Below are positions 1 to 11,576 of a stretch of DNA of 64,000 nucleotides, piece by piece. The notes below the pieces were generated by a model that searched no databases, had not been told where the DNA came from, and saw nothing but the letters and a program-made list of their open reading frames with translations. Both the position numbers and the translations under genes were made by a program. This DNA is from Rhizophagus clarus (lineage: Eukaryota > Glomeromycota > Glomeromycetes > Glomerales > Glomeraceae): the NCBI GenBank assembly GCA_015698045.1, contig BLAL01000005.1, positions 682,001-746,000 of the forward strand, in the 5' to 3' direction. Each line of letters opens with the position of its first letter. Positions within the stretch are counted from its first letter, which is position 1.

Positions 1-1
1 A

Positions 2-265
2 GGTAATCCTTTCAAAGGTGAATATCCAAGAATTGCTCCATTCTTTTTAGCACATGGTCGAAAGATTACTTCTGAAACAGTACAACCCTATATAGATAAA
101 GTTAGATGTATTCATACTGATGGGTTCATTCTAGAAGAAGACGTTAACAACTTTCCTCTTTACACCTGTTCTAAAGATGCATTTAAGACTCTAAAAATTC
201 TTAAATTCGAAAGAGAAGGAGAGTATCATGTAAAAAATGCTAACCAAGTGGTATGGACTGTATAA
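2..265 (+). pseudogene. Family B DNA polymerase, C-terminal end only (element A)
   Basis: The window opens inside a reading frame that runs 87 codons to a stop. It contains RCIHTDGFIL, which fits the motif C (DTD-like) region of family B polymerases with the metal-binding Asp, followed by about 55 residues that close the protein. It is followed at once by the small element protein at 303. The sequence is clearly different from the polymerase of element B, whose motif C reads YMDTDS, so the two elements belong to different lineages. The rest of the gene lies left of the window. The call rests on one motif plus context. Confidence 0.5.
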
Positions 266-302
266 TTAAATATTTTTTTCCTTAGATGTAGTAATAAAAA
301 AA

Positions 303-725
303 TGGAACACGACTCATTCCCATTCACAAACAAACATCCTAGTTTTATCAAGCATGAAACATATTTGGCTGAAATTATAGAAGCTTTAAAAAATGTTATA
401 TTGGCAGGTTTACTAGATGTATATGATAAAGAAAGTTATCTTATAAAGAATCATGTAAACTATTAGGAAAATAGAGTCTGCCAATAATCCAGAAGGCTAT
501 ATTCATTATACAGCTAAGAAATTGTTGCCAAATAAAGAATCGCATACTGAGAAGGTTGCCCAGATTCAAGAAAAATATTCGCATAATCCAGACCTTGCTT
601 TTAAAATTATAAAGGTCTATGATTTATATATAATCGTATTCCTAAGGAAGTACCACCTAGACGTAAACTTAATGAAAATGAAGCTGAAGATATATTAGCT
701 GAACTTCTTAGCAATAAGCCATAAA
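303..725 (+). pseudogene. Small conserved element protein, element A copy (broken)
   Basis: Short coding-like stretch starting at ATG 303, with blocks that resemble the intact 127-residue protein encoded at 11176-11559 in element B: a helix-rich start, then a segment like NPEGYIHYTAKKLLPNK (compare DPDEFILENAKRLFPTK) and a block like AFKIIKVYDLY (compare ILNTVIDLYKLY). It is broken. It shows that both nested elements carry the same gene, here beside the polymerase end. Function unknown; it could be a DNA-binding or structural helper protein. Confidence 0.55.
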
Positions 726-767
726 TTTATTATTAAAAATTTGCACAAAGACTGATGACAAAGTAAC

Positions 768-772
768 TTTGT
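768..772. repeat. Target-site duplication of element B, left
   Basis: TTTGT directly precedes the AGTAGGG terminus and is repeated directly after the CCCTACT terminus at 12552-12556. Polintons usually make 6 bp; a sixth base does not match here. Confidence 0.7.
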
Positions 773-1847
773 AGTAGGGAATAAATGGGAGTTCTGGGAC
801 AGATTTCACTGAATAGGTATAAAATAGTGTAAGCCCTCCCGGCTTATTTCCCAATATATGAAATTTATGTAATCTTTTTTTAACCCCAAATTTATTTTCA
901 AGACCAGGAAATATATTGAAATATGATATTGAATTTAAGTTTTAAATCAGGCTGGGGCACAAATTTTGTTAACATATCCTTTTACCCATTTTTTTAGTTT
1001 TCAAGTTAAAGGAGATCACCAACTTTGTTAACATGCTGGCCCGATTTTAATCCCAAATAATATAACGAAAAAAGTATGCCATATTGCTTGCCCCTCAGGA
1101 GAACCCTGAACACTGAGGACTGAAGTGTCCGAGCATGTTCAGGGTTTGACCTATCAAGCATAATTTGCATACTATATTTTTATGTTATCCTAGAATTAAT
1201 TCTAAAGCTGATTCATTGATAAAATCAAAAATTTTTTCATATGACTTAGTGAAGCTAAGTCATACAAAAAAATGGATAACAGGAAAGAGTTCTAAATATT
1301 ATTCTACTATATTCTAGCATATAAGTAATTTTTCGATATGCAGGAAACCATTCTAAAGCCATTTCTATTACCAAACATTAGGACAAATAAGTCATATGAA
1401 AAATTTTATAAGTCATACAAAAAAATTAAGTCATACGAAAAAATTACACCTATAAGTCTCACCTCTAAATCATACAAAAAATTGCTAATTATTCTGAGTA
1501 CACCGAGCCTTATCCCGAAGCCTGTTAACATATTGAATCACATAGTATCCTTTAATATGCAATGGGCACCGTCCTGAAGTAGAACCAGTAGGCTTACCAC
1601 ATTCACTACAAGGGATGCGTGACTTAGCCTTCCAATGTAAATGGCATCCTTCTGGTCGCATGCAGGGGACTCCATGGGCCTTGCCAGTATTAAGTAAGTA
1701 TGGACAGAAATATTCTCAGTGTTGGCCAGTGACCACGTGTCATTTGGGTCATTTCAACAAATGACCTAGGGTATCATTTGGCTAAATGACTCCTAATCTG
1801 AAAAATGGTCAAATGATTAAAGAGAAAAATCTGTAAGGGTAATATAT
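773..1847. repeat. Left terminal inverted repeat of element B
   Basis: Matches the right terminal repeat in inverted orientation from 773 to about 1713, then again at 1816-1847 after about 100 bp present only on this side. That extra stretch holds several CAAATGA/TCATTTG words. The repeat contains an iterated AAGTCATAYRAAAAA motif (about 1230-1480), a 9-bp-stem hairpin ATGACTTAG/CTAAGTCAT at 1241-1263, and an inverted CCCTGAACA/TGTTCAGGG pair near 1101-1147 that the right copy lacks. Confidence 0.85.
1480..1711 (-). CDS. TIR-encoded small zinc-finger protein, left copy
   Basis: Counterpart in the left TIR of the frame at 11633-11872. It keeps the cysteine/histidine pattern (CPYLL, CMRPEGCHLHW, CSECGKP, GRCPLH), which looks like two treble-clef or zinc-ribbon-like units in about 75 residues. 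The copy leaves TIR homology at about 1713, so its first codons differ from the other copy and no start codon is obvious. Because it lies inside the TIR, the gene is present twice per element. Function unknown; DNA binding at the element ends is a guess. Confidence 0.45.
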
Positions 1848-1925
1848 TGTCCTGAATATATACCATCACCTAGGGAATTAATTAATTAAATAAAAAATTT
1901 GTAAAGGTATTATATACAAATCAGT

Positions 1926-4900
1926 ATGGCAAGAAGTGACAAAAAAAATTGAACTTGTGAACGATGTGGAAAAGAGTGTGCAAATCCTAATAAACTTCGT
2001 GAGCACTTAAATAGAAAGTTTAAATGCAAGCCAATACCTATTCAAACCCCCACCCACAGGTCAAAAACCAAGGGGGTGCTCCAGTAGTCTATGCTCGAGG
2101 AAAGGATCAAAGAAGAGAGAAACCTGAGCCTATTCAAGCTACCATTCCACAAGACAAAAATCAAGAGGATGATCCTGAAGCTAGTCCTGACCTATTAACC
2201 CAAGCAAATATAGAAGATCAGGCAGGACCTAGCAAGGTTAAGTGACAAGACGCTCAAGAGCAAGATGCAATCATAAAGAAGTCTGATCACAATATAGATA
2301 CATTTGTCAAAGATGTAGCAGACTATAGTTTTCTAAAAGAGTTAGGCATGATAGAAGAAACAGAAACGCAAGAACTTGCGGAATACTTTGAAGGTATGAA
2401 GAAAATAGCTAGTATAGAAGATCACGCACCAGAAGGAGACATACATTTTGAAGAAGGTCCAGTTGGAAGAGATCTAGAAAGACCACATCAAAACCGGTCT
2501 TTAATGAGCAAATGGGAAGCTAAAGTACTTAGAAGGTCAAACCCTGCATATGCTTTCAATGATATGGTAGAAGGAGCAAAGAAATATAAGGAAATTCCAT
2601 ACATGCCTAAATTAATAGCTTCAGCTAGACAAGAAATGACAAGAGTGTTTAAAACAGAGTTTAGAAGGAAAGAACAAATCAAGTCAGCAATAGCTGTAAA
2701 ATGTATATATTATAAAAAAGAAAAAGATTTTCCTTTTATCAAAATTAGTGAAAAATGGCATAGAGGAGAAATGCGAGCTCTTCTCTCTGAGAACTACATA
2801 GATGAACATTTAACTAGTTCTGGTGGGGAAATAGATAAGAAAATAGAAGAATATTTAGAAAATGGATCTAACTGGATTTTAGTACGAATTGATATAGTTT
2901 ATATTGAGGTATATACTTACAGTCAAGCTACCAGAGGGTCTTATGAGCCCACACCCAAGAAGCTAGCCAATACCAAGTGTACCATTAATCCAGATAATAA
3001 AGGTCTCATTGATCCAGAAACAAATGCATTATCTGAAAAATGTCTCCAAGGTGCATTAGGATGCTATTTCACACATCAGGATCAGCCTGATACAGACCAT
3101 CTTGAATGAATCTTTCGAGCAATGAAACTAAAGCCCTACCTAGATGTCATCAAGCTAGATGGAATCCCCATGCCCACTCCAATCTGCTCACGCATATTTA
3201 ATAAAATAGAGGAGATGAACCCAGATATCTCCATCAATGTCTGGGAATGGAAAGAAGAAACAGCTACCCCTAAACCAGTAATAGCCAGTAAGAACATCTA
3301 TATTCCAAATTCATGCAAAATAGAAAATTGTAAGCATAATAATCCGAATAAATGTCAAGAAAAAAGAACCCATGTTATCCACCTCATGGCTCTTACCAAT
3401 ATTACAAAGTCTGAAGAAGAAAAGTATGGACAAAAGAATCACTTCCTCTGGATTAAGAATCCTAATGGGCTTGTTTTCAAAGATACTGCGCATCATGGTG
3501 AAAAGCATCTTTGCAACAGATGTTTCCAAAGCTTTCCATCAGAAAATACCCTAGTCCATCATCAAGAACATTGTTTCGGGTTAGGAGAGGCAACCCAGAG
3601 AGTTAATCTACCAGTAAAAGGGGTCAATGATTTTGAGCAGTTCAAGAACTATGGCCGGATGATCAATGCTCCATGTGTTATTATAGCCGATTTTGAGGCT
3701 GGAAACAAAAAACCTGGCCTAATAAATGGAGGAAAAACCCGCATAATATCAGAGCAATATGCTAATAGTTTCTGCTATCTAGTCTACTGGATCGATACTG
3801 GAGATGTATGGGGCCCTTTCCTATATCGAGGAAATAATGCTACCCAAGAATTTGTTCAAAATTAGATCAGGAGTTAATAGAAATAAATAATGTTTTAGCC
3901 ATTAAACGTGAGCGAAAAGTGACTGAAGAAGATAAAAAGAAATTTGCCGAAGCTGATACCTGTTGGATTTGTAAAGGTAAGTTCACTATAAATACAGAGG
4001 AAATTGAGCGCCTAGAAAGCAAAATAGTTAATCTTAACGAGAAGCTAGAAAAATTCAATAAAAAGTCAGCTGAATATAGTGGTATCAAAACAACTATTGA
4101 AGAAGCAACCAAGGCAATTGCTAGTGAAAAAGCTAAAGCTAATAAGGTCTGGGACCACTGCCATATAACAGGTAAGTTTCGAGGGTCTGCACATAGAGAT
4201 TGCAATCTTAAACTCCAAATCGAGCCATGGAAGACCCCAATCCCAGTAGTCTTTCATAACTTTAGGGGCTATGACTCTCACTTAGTCTGTAAATCTGTTG
4301 GACGTGCAGTCAATGCGCATCAGATTAAAGTAATAGCTGAGACATTTGAGCGATATAAGTCCATGAAGGTAGGTCAGTTCAAATATATTGACAGCCAGCA
4401 GTTCATGGACAATAGCTTGGCTAATCTTACAAAAAACTTGGGTGGTAAGCATCCAATCACAAGCCAGTATTTTAAGAGTCAAGGCTATTCAGATGAGCAA
4501 ATTTCTCTAGCATTTCGCAAGGGGATATACTTCTATGACTATATCAATTCTCATGATAGGTTCTTAGAGACTGAGTTTCCACCAATCCACGAATTTACTT
4601 CAACCCTAAAAGGGAAGATCTCACAGGAGGACTATCAACATGTCCAGAAAGTATGGAAGACATTCAGATGTAAGAATCTAGGTGAGTACCACGATCTATA
4701 TCTTAAAATCGATGTACTCTCTTTAGCTGATGTCTGGACCCAATTCAGAAAGACATGCATAAAATATTATGAACTCGATCCTAGCCACTATGTCTCTGCT
4801 CCATCCTTATCCTGGGACGCTATGCTTAAAAAGAGTGGAATTAAGATTGAGTTATTTACAGATATGTCGATGCATGATTTTATCGAAAAGGCCAAGAGGG

Positions 4901-6492
4901 GTGGTATATCTAAGGCTTGTAAGCGATATTTCAAAGCCAATAATCCCAAGATGGGTCAGGCATTCAACCCATCCAAACCCACATCATGGATATCATATGT
5001 AGACACAAACAATCTTTATGGCTGGGCTATGAGCCAGTTCTTACCTATTGGAAATTATCAATGGGAAGCTAGCCGGGAATACCTTCTAAAAAACCCTGCT
5101 ATGCAAAAGAAATATCTCAAAAAAATTCTTAAGACTAAGGCAAATGCCTGACGTGGATATTTCTTAAATATTAAGTCTCACTTCTCTCTCAAGACCCATG
5201 ATTATTTGAGAGACTTACCCCCAGCTGTAAAGAATGTTGCAGTAGGAAAGGATTGGCTTAGCCCATATAATGAGGAGCTTGTAAATAACTTGGATGGAGG
5301 ACGCTTCTCTAAGACAGAAAAGTTAGTCCCCCACCTTGGCCTGAGAAAGGATTATGTCATCCATTACCTAGAGCTCCAATACTATGTGAAATTAGGCATG
5401 ATTATAGATGAAGTTTCAGAGATCCTTTCTTTCGACCAGACTAACTGGTTAGCCCCATATATTGCATTTAATACTGAGAAACGTCAAGGAGCTAAGAATG
5501 CCTTTGAAAAAGACTTCTTCAAGCTCATGAATAACTCAGTATATGGCAAGACTATGGAGAATGTCCGCAAATACCAGGACGTCAAGCTTATGAAGTTGAA
5601 TGATGAGCAGGATGAAAAGGCATTCTGGAAGAAAGTCAGTAGCCCAAGATTTAAGTATGAACGTTCAATTGGAGATACGCTAGTAGGTGCGCATATGGGA
5701 AAGGCTAGTGTGACTCTCAATAAACCCATCATTGTTGGGGCATCTGTCTTGGGACTTAGTAAGCTCCATATGTATCGATTCTGGTATGGATATGTAAAGG
5801 AGAGATATGGTGATAATGCCCAGCTTGGTTATATGGATACAGATTCCTTTATATTCTAAGTTGAGACTGAAGATATCTATAAAGATATGGCTGAGCATCC
5901 AGATCTCTTCGATCTCAATGACACTAAGACTATTGGGCTTTTCAAGGATGAGACTCCAGGTAATGTGATCACAGAATCTTTTCACATTCGAGCCAAGTCT
6001 TACCATTATATCTTAGCCGATAAGTCTACAAGGTCTAAGCATAAGGGGGTTAGTAAGAAGGGTATGGAAGAAATGGCAACAGACACATATATGCAAAGCT
6101 TAGAAGGGTCCCTTCTAGATGATCCAATAGATAAGTCTTCACTATCAGAGCAAGAAGCTATGCGAGCTGATGCAGACCCCATGACTCTAGTCTATCGAGA
6201 CTGTCTCTTTGGTAAGGAAGTATTCCATGCCAAGAATGTTGGTTTCCGATCAAAGGACCACATATTATCTCTGGTCGAGTCTGAGAAAAAGGCACTCTGT
6301 CCCATAGATACTAAGCGCTGGATCCTATTAGATGGAATAACTACTTTACCATATTTCCATTGGCGCATTATGTTTTATAAGAATATGGTTAAAAATAGTA
6401 TCCCTCATGAACAGGCAGAAAAAAGAGCTATGAGGGCCAAGCTCCCAGAGAAATATCTAAACGAATGTGTGTCTCACATATCTAGCCTTTAG
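1926..6492 (+). pseudogene. polB: Protein-primed family B DNA polymerase (element B, broken)
   Basis: Seen in order: a C2H2-like finger near 1950-2022 (CERCGKEC...HLNRKFKC), a charged linker, an N-terminal domain (about 2350-3860), an HNH/endonuclease-VII-like zinc motif near 3960-4205 (CWIC ... DHCHITGKFRG), an exonuclease block VFHNFRGYDSH near 4246, polymerase motif A SYVDTNNLYGW near 4987, motif B NNSVYGKTMENV near 5527 and motif C YMDTDS near 5830. This order is characteristic of Polinton protein-primed polymerases, which replicate the element from a protein bound to its ends. The coding region is about 1500 codons. It is broken, with about half a dozen breaks, but the catalytic motifs are still readable, so decay is recent. 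It converges with the protease gene at 7020. Confidence 0.85.
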
Positions 6493-7019
6493 GCATAAGC
6501 TAGATAGTGATGTGTAGTCAGATCACATACATTATTATATTATTTTTCTGACATAATAATATTATTTACTGCGCCACGCACATGACATTGTGAACTCAGT
6601 TCACATTCTCCTCTCTCAATTATAGATTTTATGATAATCTTTCACAGTTCTTGGATAAGAAAGGGCATTTTCTCTGGCATTTTTTCAGTATTTTTTTCCC
6701 AGAATATAGGCTTTAGCAATTTTTTTTTTTGGCTAATTCTAGACAGAAACTTTTACTAAAAATATACTTTTCGAGTGCGTGTCTGACCCCATACAAGTTC
6801 ATTCCAGTTTCACTTTAGATTCTTTGTTGACTCGACCTGACTCTTGTTCGACCAAATCTGACTCTTTGTTGACCCAACTTTGACCCAATGTAGACTCTTC
6901 ATTGACTCGACTTTGGCCCAATGTAGACTCGCCATTAGTCCAACACTTAGTTAATTTATGATGTAAAAATAAATAAGGATATCTGAATTCCTTTCCACAA
7001 TACTGACAAGTTTGATCAG
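6493..7019. other. Convergent spacer of element B with GACTC/TTGAC tandem repeats
   Basis: Non-coding spacer between the polymerase (+) and the protease (-) stops. Near 6531-6566 A+T-rich inverted words (ATTATTATATTAT / ATAATAATATTAT) could form a hairpin and end transcription from both sides. From about 6820 to 6945 degenerate repeats of TTGACTCGACYTTG and CCCAATGTAGACTC follow one another. No gene seen. Confidence 0.5.
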
Positions 7020-7622
7020 CTAGTTTTTTTTTACAGGTTCTGGCTCTTTTCCTACAGTAAAAATATTACGCTGAGATTTGTGAACAGATAGGGGGATGGT
7101 AATAGACTTCCCATTTTGAGTTGCCTTGAATTCCCCTTTTACTAAGGGTTCCCATCCTGCACGATACTGCCATTGAGTTCCAAGAATAAATAGGGATAGT
7201 TCTTTTCCATTATCATCATATTCTGTAGGAACGACAGAGAATTCATCTGAAATGGTGTCTCTATTTTCTCCATCCTCAATAGTTACAGGAACACTATTAA
7301 CTGTACCAAGAGAATGGGACTTACTTGCAACTCCATTAAGTCTATGAATCTTCTTCTTATCTATTTTTAGACCCAAATGCTTTGCAACATTTTCTGAGAC
7401 TATTGATGAGTCTGATCCACTATCAATCATTGCATAGGGTATAGTCACATCTCCTACCCTACAGGAGATGGTTGCAACATCATTGGCATCCTTTATTTGA
7501 AGAAAATTTATCTCCAAAGGCTTTGGCCAATATATTTGGCTATTTTTTTTTTGAGCTGATGCATAAGCCTTAATAGCATGCTCTAGCTGGGCCGTTGAGG
7601 CACTTCGCATGTTTTCTGGCAA
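7020..7622 (-). CDS. Retropepsin-like aspartic protease (element B)
   Basis: A 200-residue frame. Near residues 55-80 it has the block VTIPYAMIDSGSDSSIV, the Asp-Ser-Gly active site of retropepsins preceded by the usual hydrophobic strand, followed by LGLKI and a flap-like region. A later LFILGTQW resembles the conserved hydrophobic-Leu-Gly segment near the end of such proteases. It lies downstream, on the same strand, of the gag-like genes, as in gag-pro cassettes of LTR retrotransposons. Polintons normally encode an Ulp1-type cysteine protease instead, which was not found. The frame reads whole. It could be a DDI1-like cellular-type protease, but the zinc-knuckle neighbour favours a gag-pro origin. 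Confidence 0.75.
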   Translation of the reverse strand: MPENMRSASTAQLEHAIKAYASAQKKNSQIYWPKPLEINFLQIKDANDVATISCRVGDVTIPYAMIDSGSDSSIVSENVAKHLGLKIDKKKIHRLNGVASKSHSLGTVNSVPVTIEDGENRDTISDEFSVVPTEYDDNGKELSLFILGTQWQYRAGWEPLVKGEFKATQNGKSITIPLSVHKSQRNIFTVGKEPEPVKKN

Positions 7623-7672
7623 AACATGACTAGAGGATGAAGTATTAATTTCCTTTACTTTAGTAGAATCTG

Positions 7673-8104
7673 CTATACTATATCTTCATTTGGGTTGGAA
7701 GCATTCTGGACAGATTCTTTATTATCTGAGACTTGTAAAAGAAGTTTCTGTTCAGCATTTGTAGCCTGCATTAGCAGAAATAAGACATCTTGAACTTTGC
7801 TTGTAACATTCTTCCATGCTAGCTCCCTTCTTTTAACGGTATCATTTTCCATGACACTATTCAGGCTTGAGTCTTTTAATTTGGGATATATTATATTAAT
7901 AAATTTTGAAATTTCTACAAGAATCTCTTTAGGACAATATGGGACTATTGATGATATTATAGATTTTAAAACTATCTGGTAAACTTGTTCCGTAGCCATG
8001 ATTATATTGCCTGATGCTCTGCCAATAGGTGCTTTGCTAGCACGAGACTTGGAAGTAGGGGACTTCTTGGTTGCTGTTTTCATAGGTACTCCACTTCGTA
8101 CCAC
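7673..8104 (-). CDS. Basic linker / helical protein of the gag-like cassette (element B)
   Basis: A 143-residue frame starting with a Lys/Ser/Thr-rich basic stretch (KTATKKSPTSKSRASK) and continuing as a helical region. In element A the equivalent position (about 17430-17680) also has a Ser/Thr/Lys-rich stretch followed by helices, so this is a conserved part of the cassette between the gag-like protein and the protease. It lies just downstream of the zinc-knuckle gene and upstream of the protease. No known domain recognised. Confidence 0.5.
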   Translation of the reverse strand: MVRSGVPMKTATKKSPTSKSRASKAPIGRASGNIIMATEQVYQIVLKSIISSIVPYCPKEILVEISKFINIIYPKLKDSSLNSVMENDTVKRRELAWKNVTSKVQDVLFLLMQATNAEQKLLLQVSDNKESVQNASNPNEDIV

Positions 8105-8127
8105 TTTTTTTTTACAGCATAGCAGTT

Positions 8128-9177
8128 TCAGGATTCATCAGTATCAATATATTCGTCATCTTCTTCTACTTCCTCTTCTTCAGAATTCTCTATATATTCT
8201 TCTATGTATTCTTCTTCAGAGTCTTCGGGATCTTCTTCCTCATTTTGATATACATAATTAACTTTCTTAGTCCGCTTAAGTCTAGGACAATTAATTTTTG
8301 TATGACCAGCCTTTCCACATGCTGAACAATGTTGGGTTTGCTTTGCAGATGCTTTTGGCACTACCTTTCTAACAACTTTCTTCATGGCATATGCACTTCT
8401 GGGTGTAAAGGGACTCTTTCTAACATGAGCTGTTTGACCTCCTAATCTCTTTTTAAGTTCTTCATAAATAAAATTTTCTAATGTTGCATCATCTGTTCCT
8501 ATTCCTGTATATGCCAAATCTCTTGCTAGACGAATTTTAAAATCATCTTTTTGTGGTTGAGCTATATAATTAACTGGAGCTATTGTATGAGTTTGTATTC
8601 TTTTGCCTGCACTTTCATGCCATATATTACGCAAGTCTGTAAAAAATGCAATGACTGTAGCAGGATTAGCAATTCTAACTCTCATTTCTAAATCAGAAGG
8701 CAATTGATTAAATAGATAAGGTAAGGCATCAGCATCTGGCATTGCTTGTACTAGTGGTTTGATTCGTTTTTTATAACTATCTGGAGTATCTGTTTCTAAA
8801 AACTTTTCATTAACAAGAGCAAATATAGCACTTCAGTTAGTCCCTACCGTAACTTCTTTATATTTTTCATGCAACCAATTTATAAAAAGAGGTTCAGTAT
8901 TAATAGCTGGATTACCTGCTGCATAAGGATCATTGGCAGGAACAGGTGCAAACCTACCTGTCATTTTATTTATCATAACTTGACATCTTGCAGCGGCATT
9001 AAAGGCAGCAATGGCTAAGGGACGTGCCATCTCATTTATATTTCTAAGCTTTTGATAATATACGTCTGGTAGTTCCTGCCTATCATAATTGGGTAATTGT
9101 GCAAGTAATGGTGCTAATGTATGCATGACATCTTGTATTGTAGCCATATTTCCTGGAGGATTGTTTTGTAAATTCAA
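8128..9177 (-). pseudogene. Gag-like protein with CCHC zinc knuckle (element B, broken)
   Basis: The upstream part contains a helical block (DSYKKRIKPLVQAM, then LPYLFNQLPSDLEMRV) that resembles the C-terminal capsid half of Ty3-type Gag. Further on lies a CCHC zinc knuckle (CSACGKAGHTKINC, about 8285-8330) after a Lys/Arg-rich stretch, and the product ends in a long Glu/Asp tail. Helical capsid, basic region, CCHC knuckle and then protease is the retrotransposon Gag order. It is broken, with one or two breaks. Its position in a TIR element with a DNA polymerase and no reverse transcriptase is unusual. The Gag call is by pattern and gene order, not by profile search. Confidence 0.6.
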
Positions 9178-9199
9178 AATAATTTGTCGTGAATTTAAT

Positions 9200-9985
9200 T
9201 CCCTACCCTTCCATTTTTGGTATCTATTAAATACCTATGCTCAATTGAATTCTGCCAAGTCTGCCTCAGCTTTATGCCTTCGAACTAATATTTGGAGAAC
9301 TGCCTTTTCTTGTACTAATGTATTAATCCGATTTTGCTTTCTAAGGGCCATTCTTTGACCATTAGTTTGCCTATCTTGAGCTATTTGCCACCAACGTCAA
9401 CGCTCATTTACCTCATTATTATATGCTAAAGTTAATAATCAATCTCTTTGAAGACTATCATTTCTAGTATTTGTTAATTCATTCCTAAGGCCATTGATTC
9501 GATCATTAGCTACACGGTATAAACCTTGCATGTTAATAGCATCTTGAGCATGTCTTTGCATAAGTCCACAAGCAGTTATTAATAAGATTCGTATTCCATT
9601 TAATGTATTTTTTGGGTTAAATGATGTATCTCCATCAATATATGCTTCCACCCGATCTAGTGCTGTAGCGATATTTATTAAAATATCAGGTATTGCCATA
9701 TTTTCTTGTTCTTCTTCAGAATGTTTATTACTAGTATTTTGAAAATGTGATATCTTGAGAATTTGACTTTTGAGCTTTTCTACTGTTTCTTCTAGCAGAA
9801 TGATTCGGTTATCTTGAGTGATTAATGCCTCTTCCTTTAGCTCTAAATGATCCTGACATTTTTTGAGATTAAGTAAGGTAGATTGATATTTTGCTTTTAA
9901 TCTATCTATCTCATCCTCACGAGATATGAGATTTTTCTCAAGATATTTTATATATAGCTCACATCGCTCTAGATCATTTGTGAGC
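9200..9985 (-). pseudogene. Coiled-coil N-terminal part of the gag-like cassette (element B, broken)
   Basis: Coding-like minus-strand sequence that begins just across from the integrase start. Its first part is rich in Glu/Lys/Leu heptads (ISREDEIDRLKAKYQ, LLEETVEKLKSQ), predicting a coiled coil; a second helical part (MAIPDILINIATALDRV...) follows. The cassette in element A starts with a comparable helical protein (15345 onward). Broken, with two or three breaks. It probably forms the N-terminal assembly part of the Gag-like product, but this is inferred only from position and composition. Confidence 0.45.
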
Positions 9986-10041
9986 TTTCTCTTTTGTCAA
10001 CTTTATCCGCAATTCTAAATTGCTATCTAATAAATCAATAT

Positions 10042-11184
10042 ATGCCTGCTCAACTCCCATTATTACCTATTATTTCTATAGATTCTGGTGAGGCTCGAAA
10101 TCTTGATATTTCTATTGCTTTGAAAAAGATTTATTATCAGCCTATTGGTTATTATCGAAATGCTAAAAAATTGCATGAAGCTTCTCTTAAAGCTGGATAT
10201 GATTTTAGTTTAAACGAAGTGGGGGATTGGCTTGAGAGACAAGCTATACACCAAATACATAAGCCTCATCCTAAATATATTCCTTGTGCAAGTTTTACCT
10301 CTATTACTACTCCCAATGAAGTCCACCAGGCAGATATTCTTTACATGCCTTATGATAAAGTAGGACGAATTACATATCTTTTTTGCCTCAATATTGTGGA
10401 CGTGGCTTTGAGATATAAAGTATCCATCCCTATTGGTGCATATAGTGTCAAGGATAGGCAGGGAATCTTAACTTCAAAGACTATTGCTAGAGCTCTTAAA
10501 GAGAAATATGATGACCCTGAGTGTCCTCTTGTATGGCCGAAATTATTAATCACTGATAGGGGTTCTGAATTTAAGGGACAATGTGAGGTACTTATGATGG
10601 GACATAATGTAAAAATTCAGAAGGCTAAATCTAAGCGTACTATGGGTATTATTGAAAGATATAATCGTACCTTGGTTGAAAAACTATTTCCTTCTCAGGA
10701 TGCTTCTGATCTCTTGTCTTTGCATTTAAATGATCGTACTAGAGCTTAGGTGAAAAATTTGCCTTTAGTTGTTGAGAACATTAATAATTCTATCACACGT
10801 CAGATAGGTATTTCTCCAGTTAAGGCTATTGAAAAAGAAGAGGTCTTTGCTAAGCCTTCTTATTCTCATGATGGTCTAATAGGTTTTGATGAAGAGAAGC
10901 TTTCTAGTAATGTTCTTGTTCGTTATTTACTTTATCCTGGTGATTTGGAGGGTGGAAGACGTCGTGCTGGTGATTTGAATTGGTCTCCACATATTTATCA
11001 TATCCATCAATCTATGGTACAAAAAAATAAGCCAGTCTTATACTGGCTGGAAGAAGTCCCCTTTGGGCTAATTGATAATGATGATTATATTCTCAAACAT
11101 CCTGAAAGATCTTTTGTGCGAGAAGAGTTAATGGTTATTCCCTTTGATACTGAATTGCCTCCCCAGTGGGTCTTATCAAATTGA
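10042..11184 (+). pseudogene. Retroviral-type DDE integrase (element B, broken)
   Basis: Catalytic triad visible: HQADIL near 10325, TDRGSEFKG near 10552 and GIIERYNRTL near 10645, with the spacing of retroviral/Polinton integrases. About 110 N-terminal residues and a C-terminal segment of about 140 residues, with an SH3-like stretch, flank the core. The start at 10042 (MPAQLPLL) is preferred; upstream in-frame codons look non-coding. The enzyme would cut and join the element ends; the flanking TTTGT fits this chemistry. The gene starts about 55 bp from the divergent gag-like cassette, so the two probably share a promoter. Broken, with about one break. Confidence 0.8.
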
Positions 11185-11559
11185 CGACAAGAAGTCTTCA
11201 GTTTCTTCATTAACCTGTTCTTCTGTATTGAAATAATCCTTAGCTAATTTATAATATAACTTATATAGGTCTATAACAGTATTGAGAATTTTTGGATCTT
11301 TTCCATACCAAGATTTGTAGTCATCCATGATTTGATGATACTTATCTTTAGTTGGGAACAATCTTTTTGCATTTTCTAGGATAAATTCATCAGGGTCTTC
11401 TGCCTGACGCAATTTCTTGACTCTTTCTTTATAGCTTTGCATGAATTTGCCATCCTTTGGCTTTCTATAATAGATTCCTGCCTTAATGACGTTTATTAAT
11501 GCCTGCTCAACCTGCTGGGAGGTGGGCTTAGCTTCAGGTAATTGAATTTGTGTACTCAT
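11176..11559 (-). CDS. Small conserved element protein (element B)
   Basis: An intact 127-residue helical, charged protein whose relative lies at 303-725 in element A. Its stop overlaps the end of the integrase gene on the other strand by 9 bp. A TATATAA-like word sits about 20 bp upstream of its ATG, and the 30-bp stretch holding it is repeated in inverted form at 1816-1847. No catalytic motif is seen. Presence in both elements suggests a function in the element life cycle, but none can be assigned. Confidence 0.6.
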   Translation of the reverse strand: MSTQIQLPEAKPTSQQVEQALINVIKAGIYYRKPKDGKFMQSYKERVKKLRQAEDPDEFILENAKRLFPTKDKYHQIMDDYKSWYGKDPKILNTVIDLYKLYYKLAKDYFNTEEQVNEETEDFLSSI

Positions 11560-11576
11560 TGTGTATAAAGTTTTTT

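Noticed and set aside
1338-1577. Lys/Tyr/Ser-rich frame present in both TIRs (also 11780-12019)
   Set aside because: It translates the iterated AAGTCATA motif; its stability is explained by TIR identity, and the opposite-strand zinc-finger frame is the better candidate.
7020-9985. A nested Ty3/Gypsy retrotransposon explaining the gag/protease genes
   Set aside because: No LTRs, reverse transcriptase, RNase H, primer-binding site or second set of ends around the cassette; the same order recurs in the other element.
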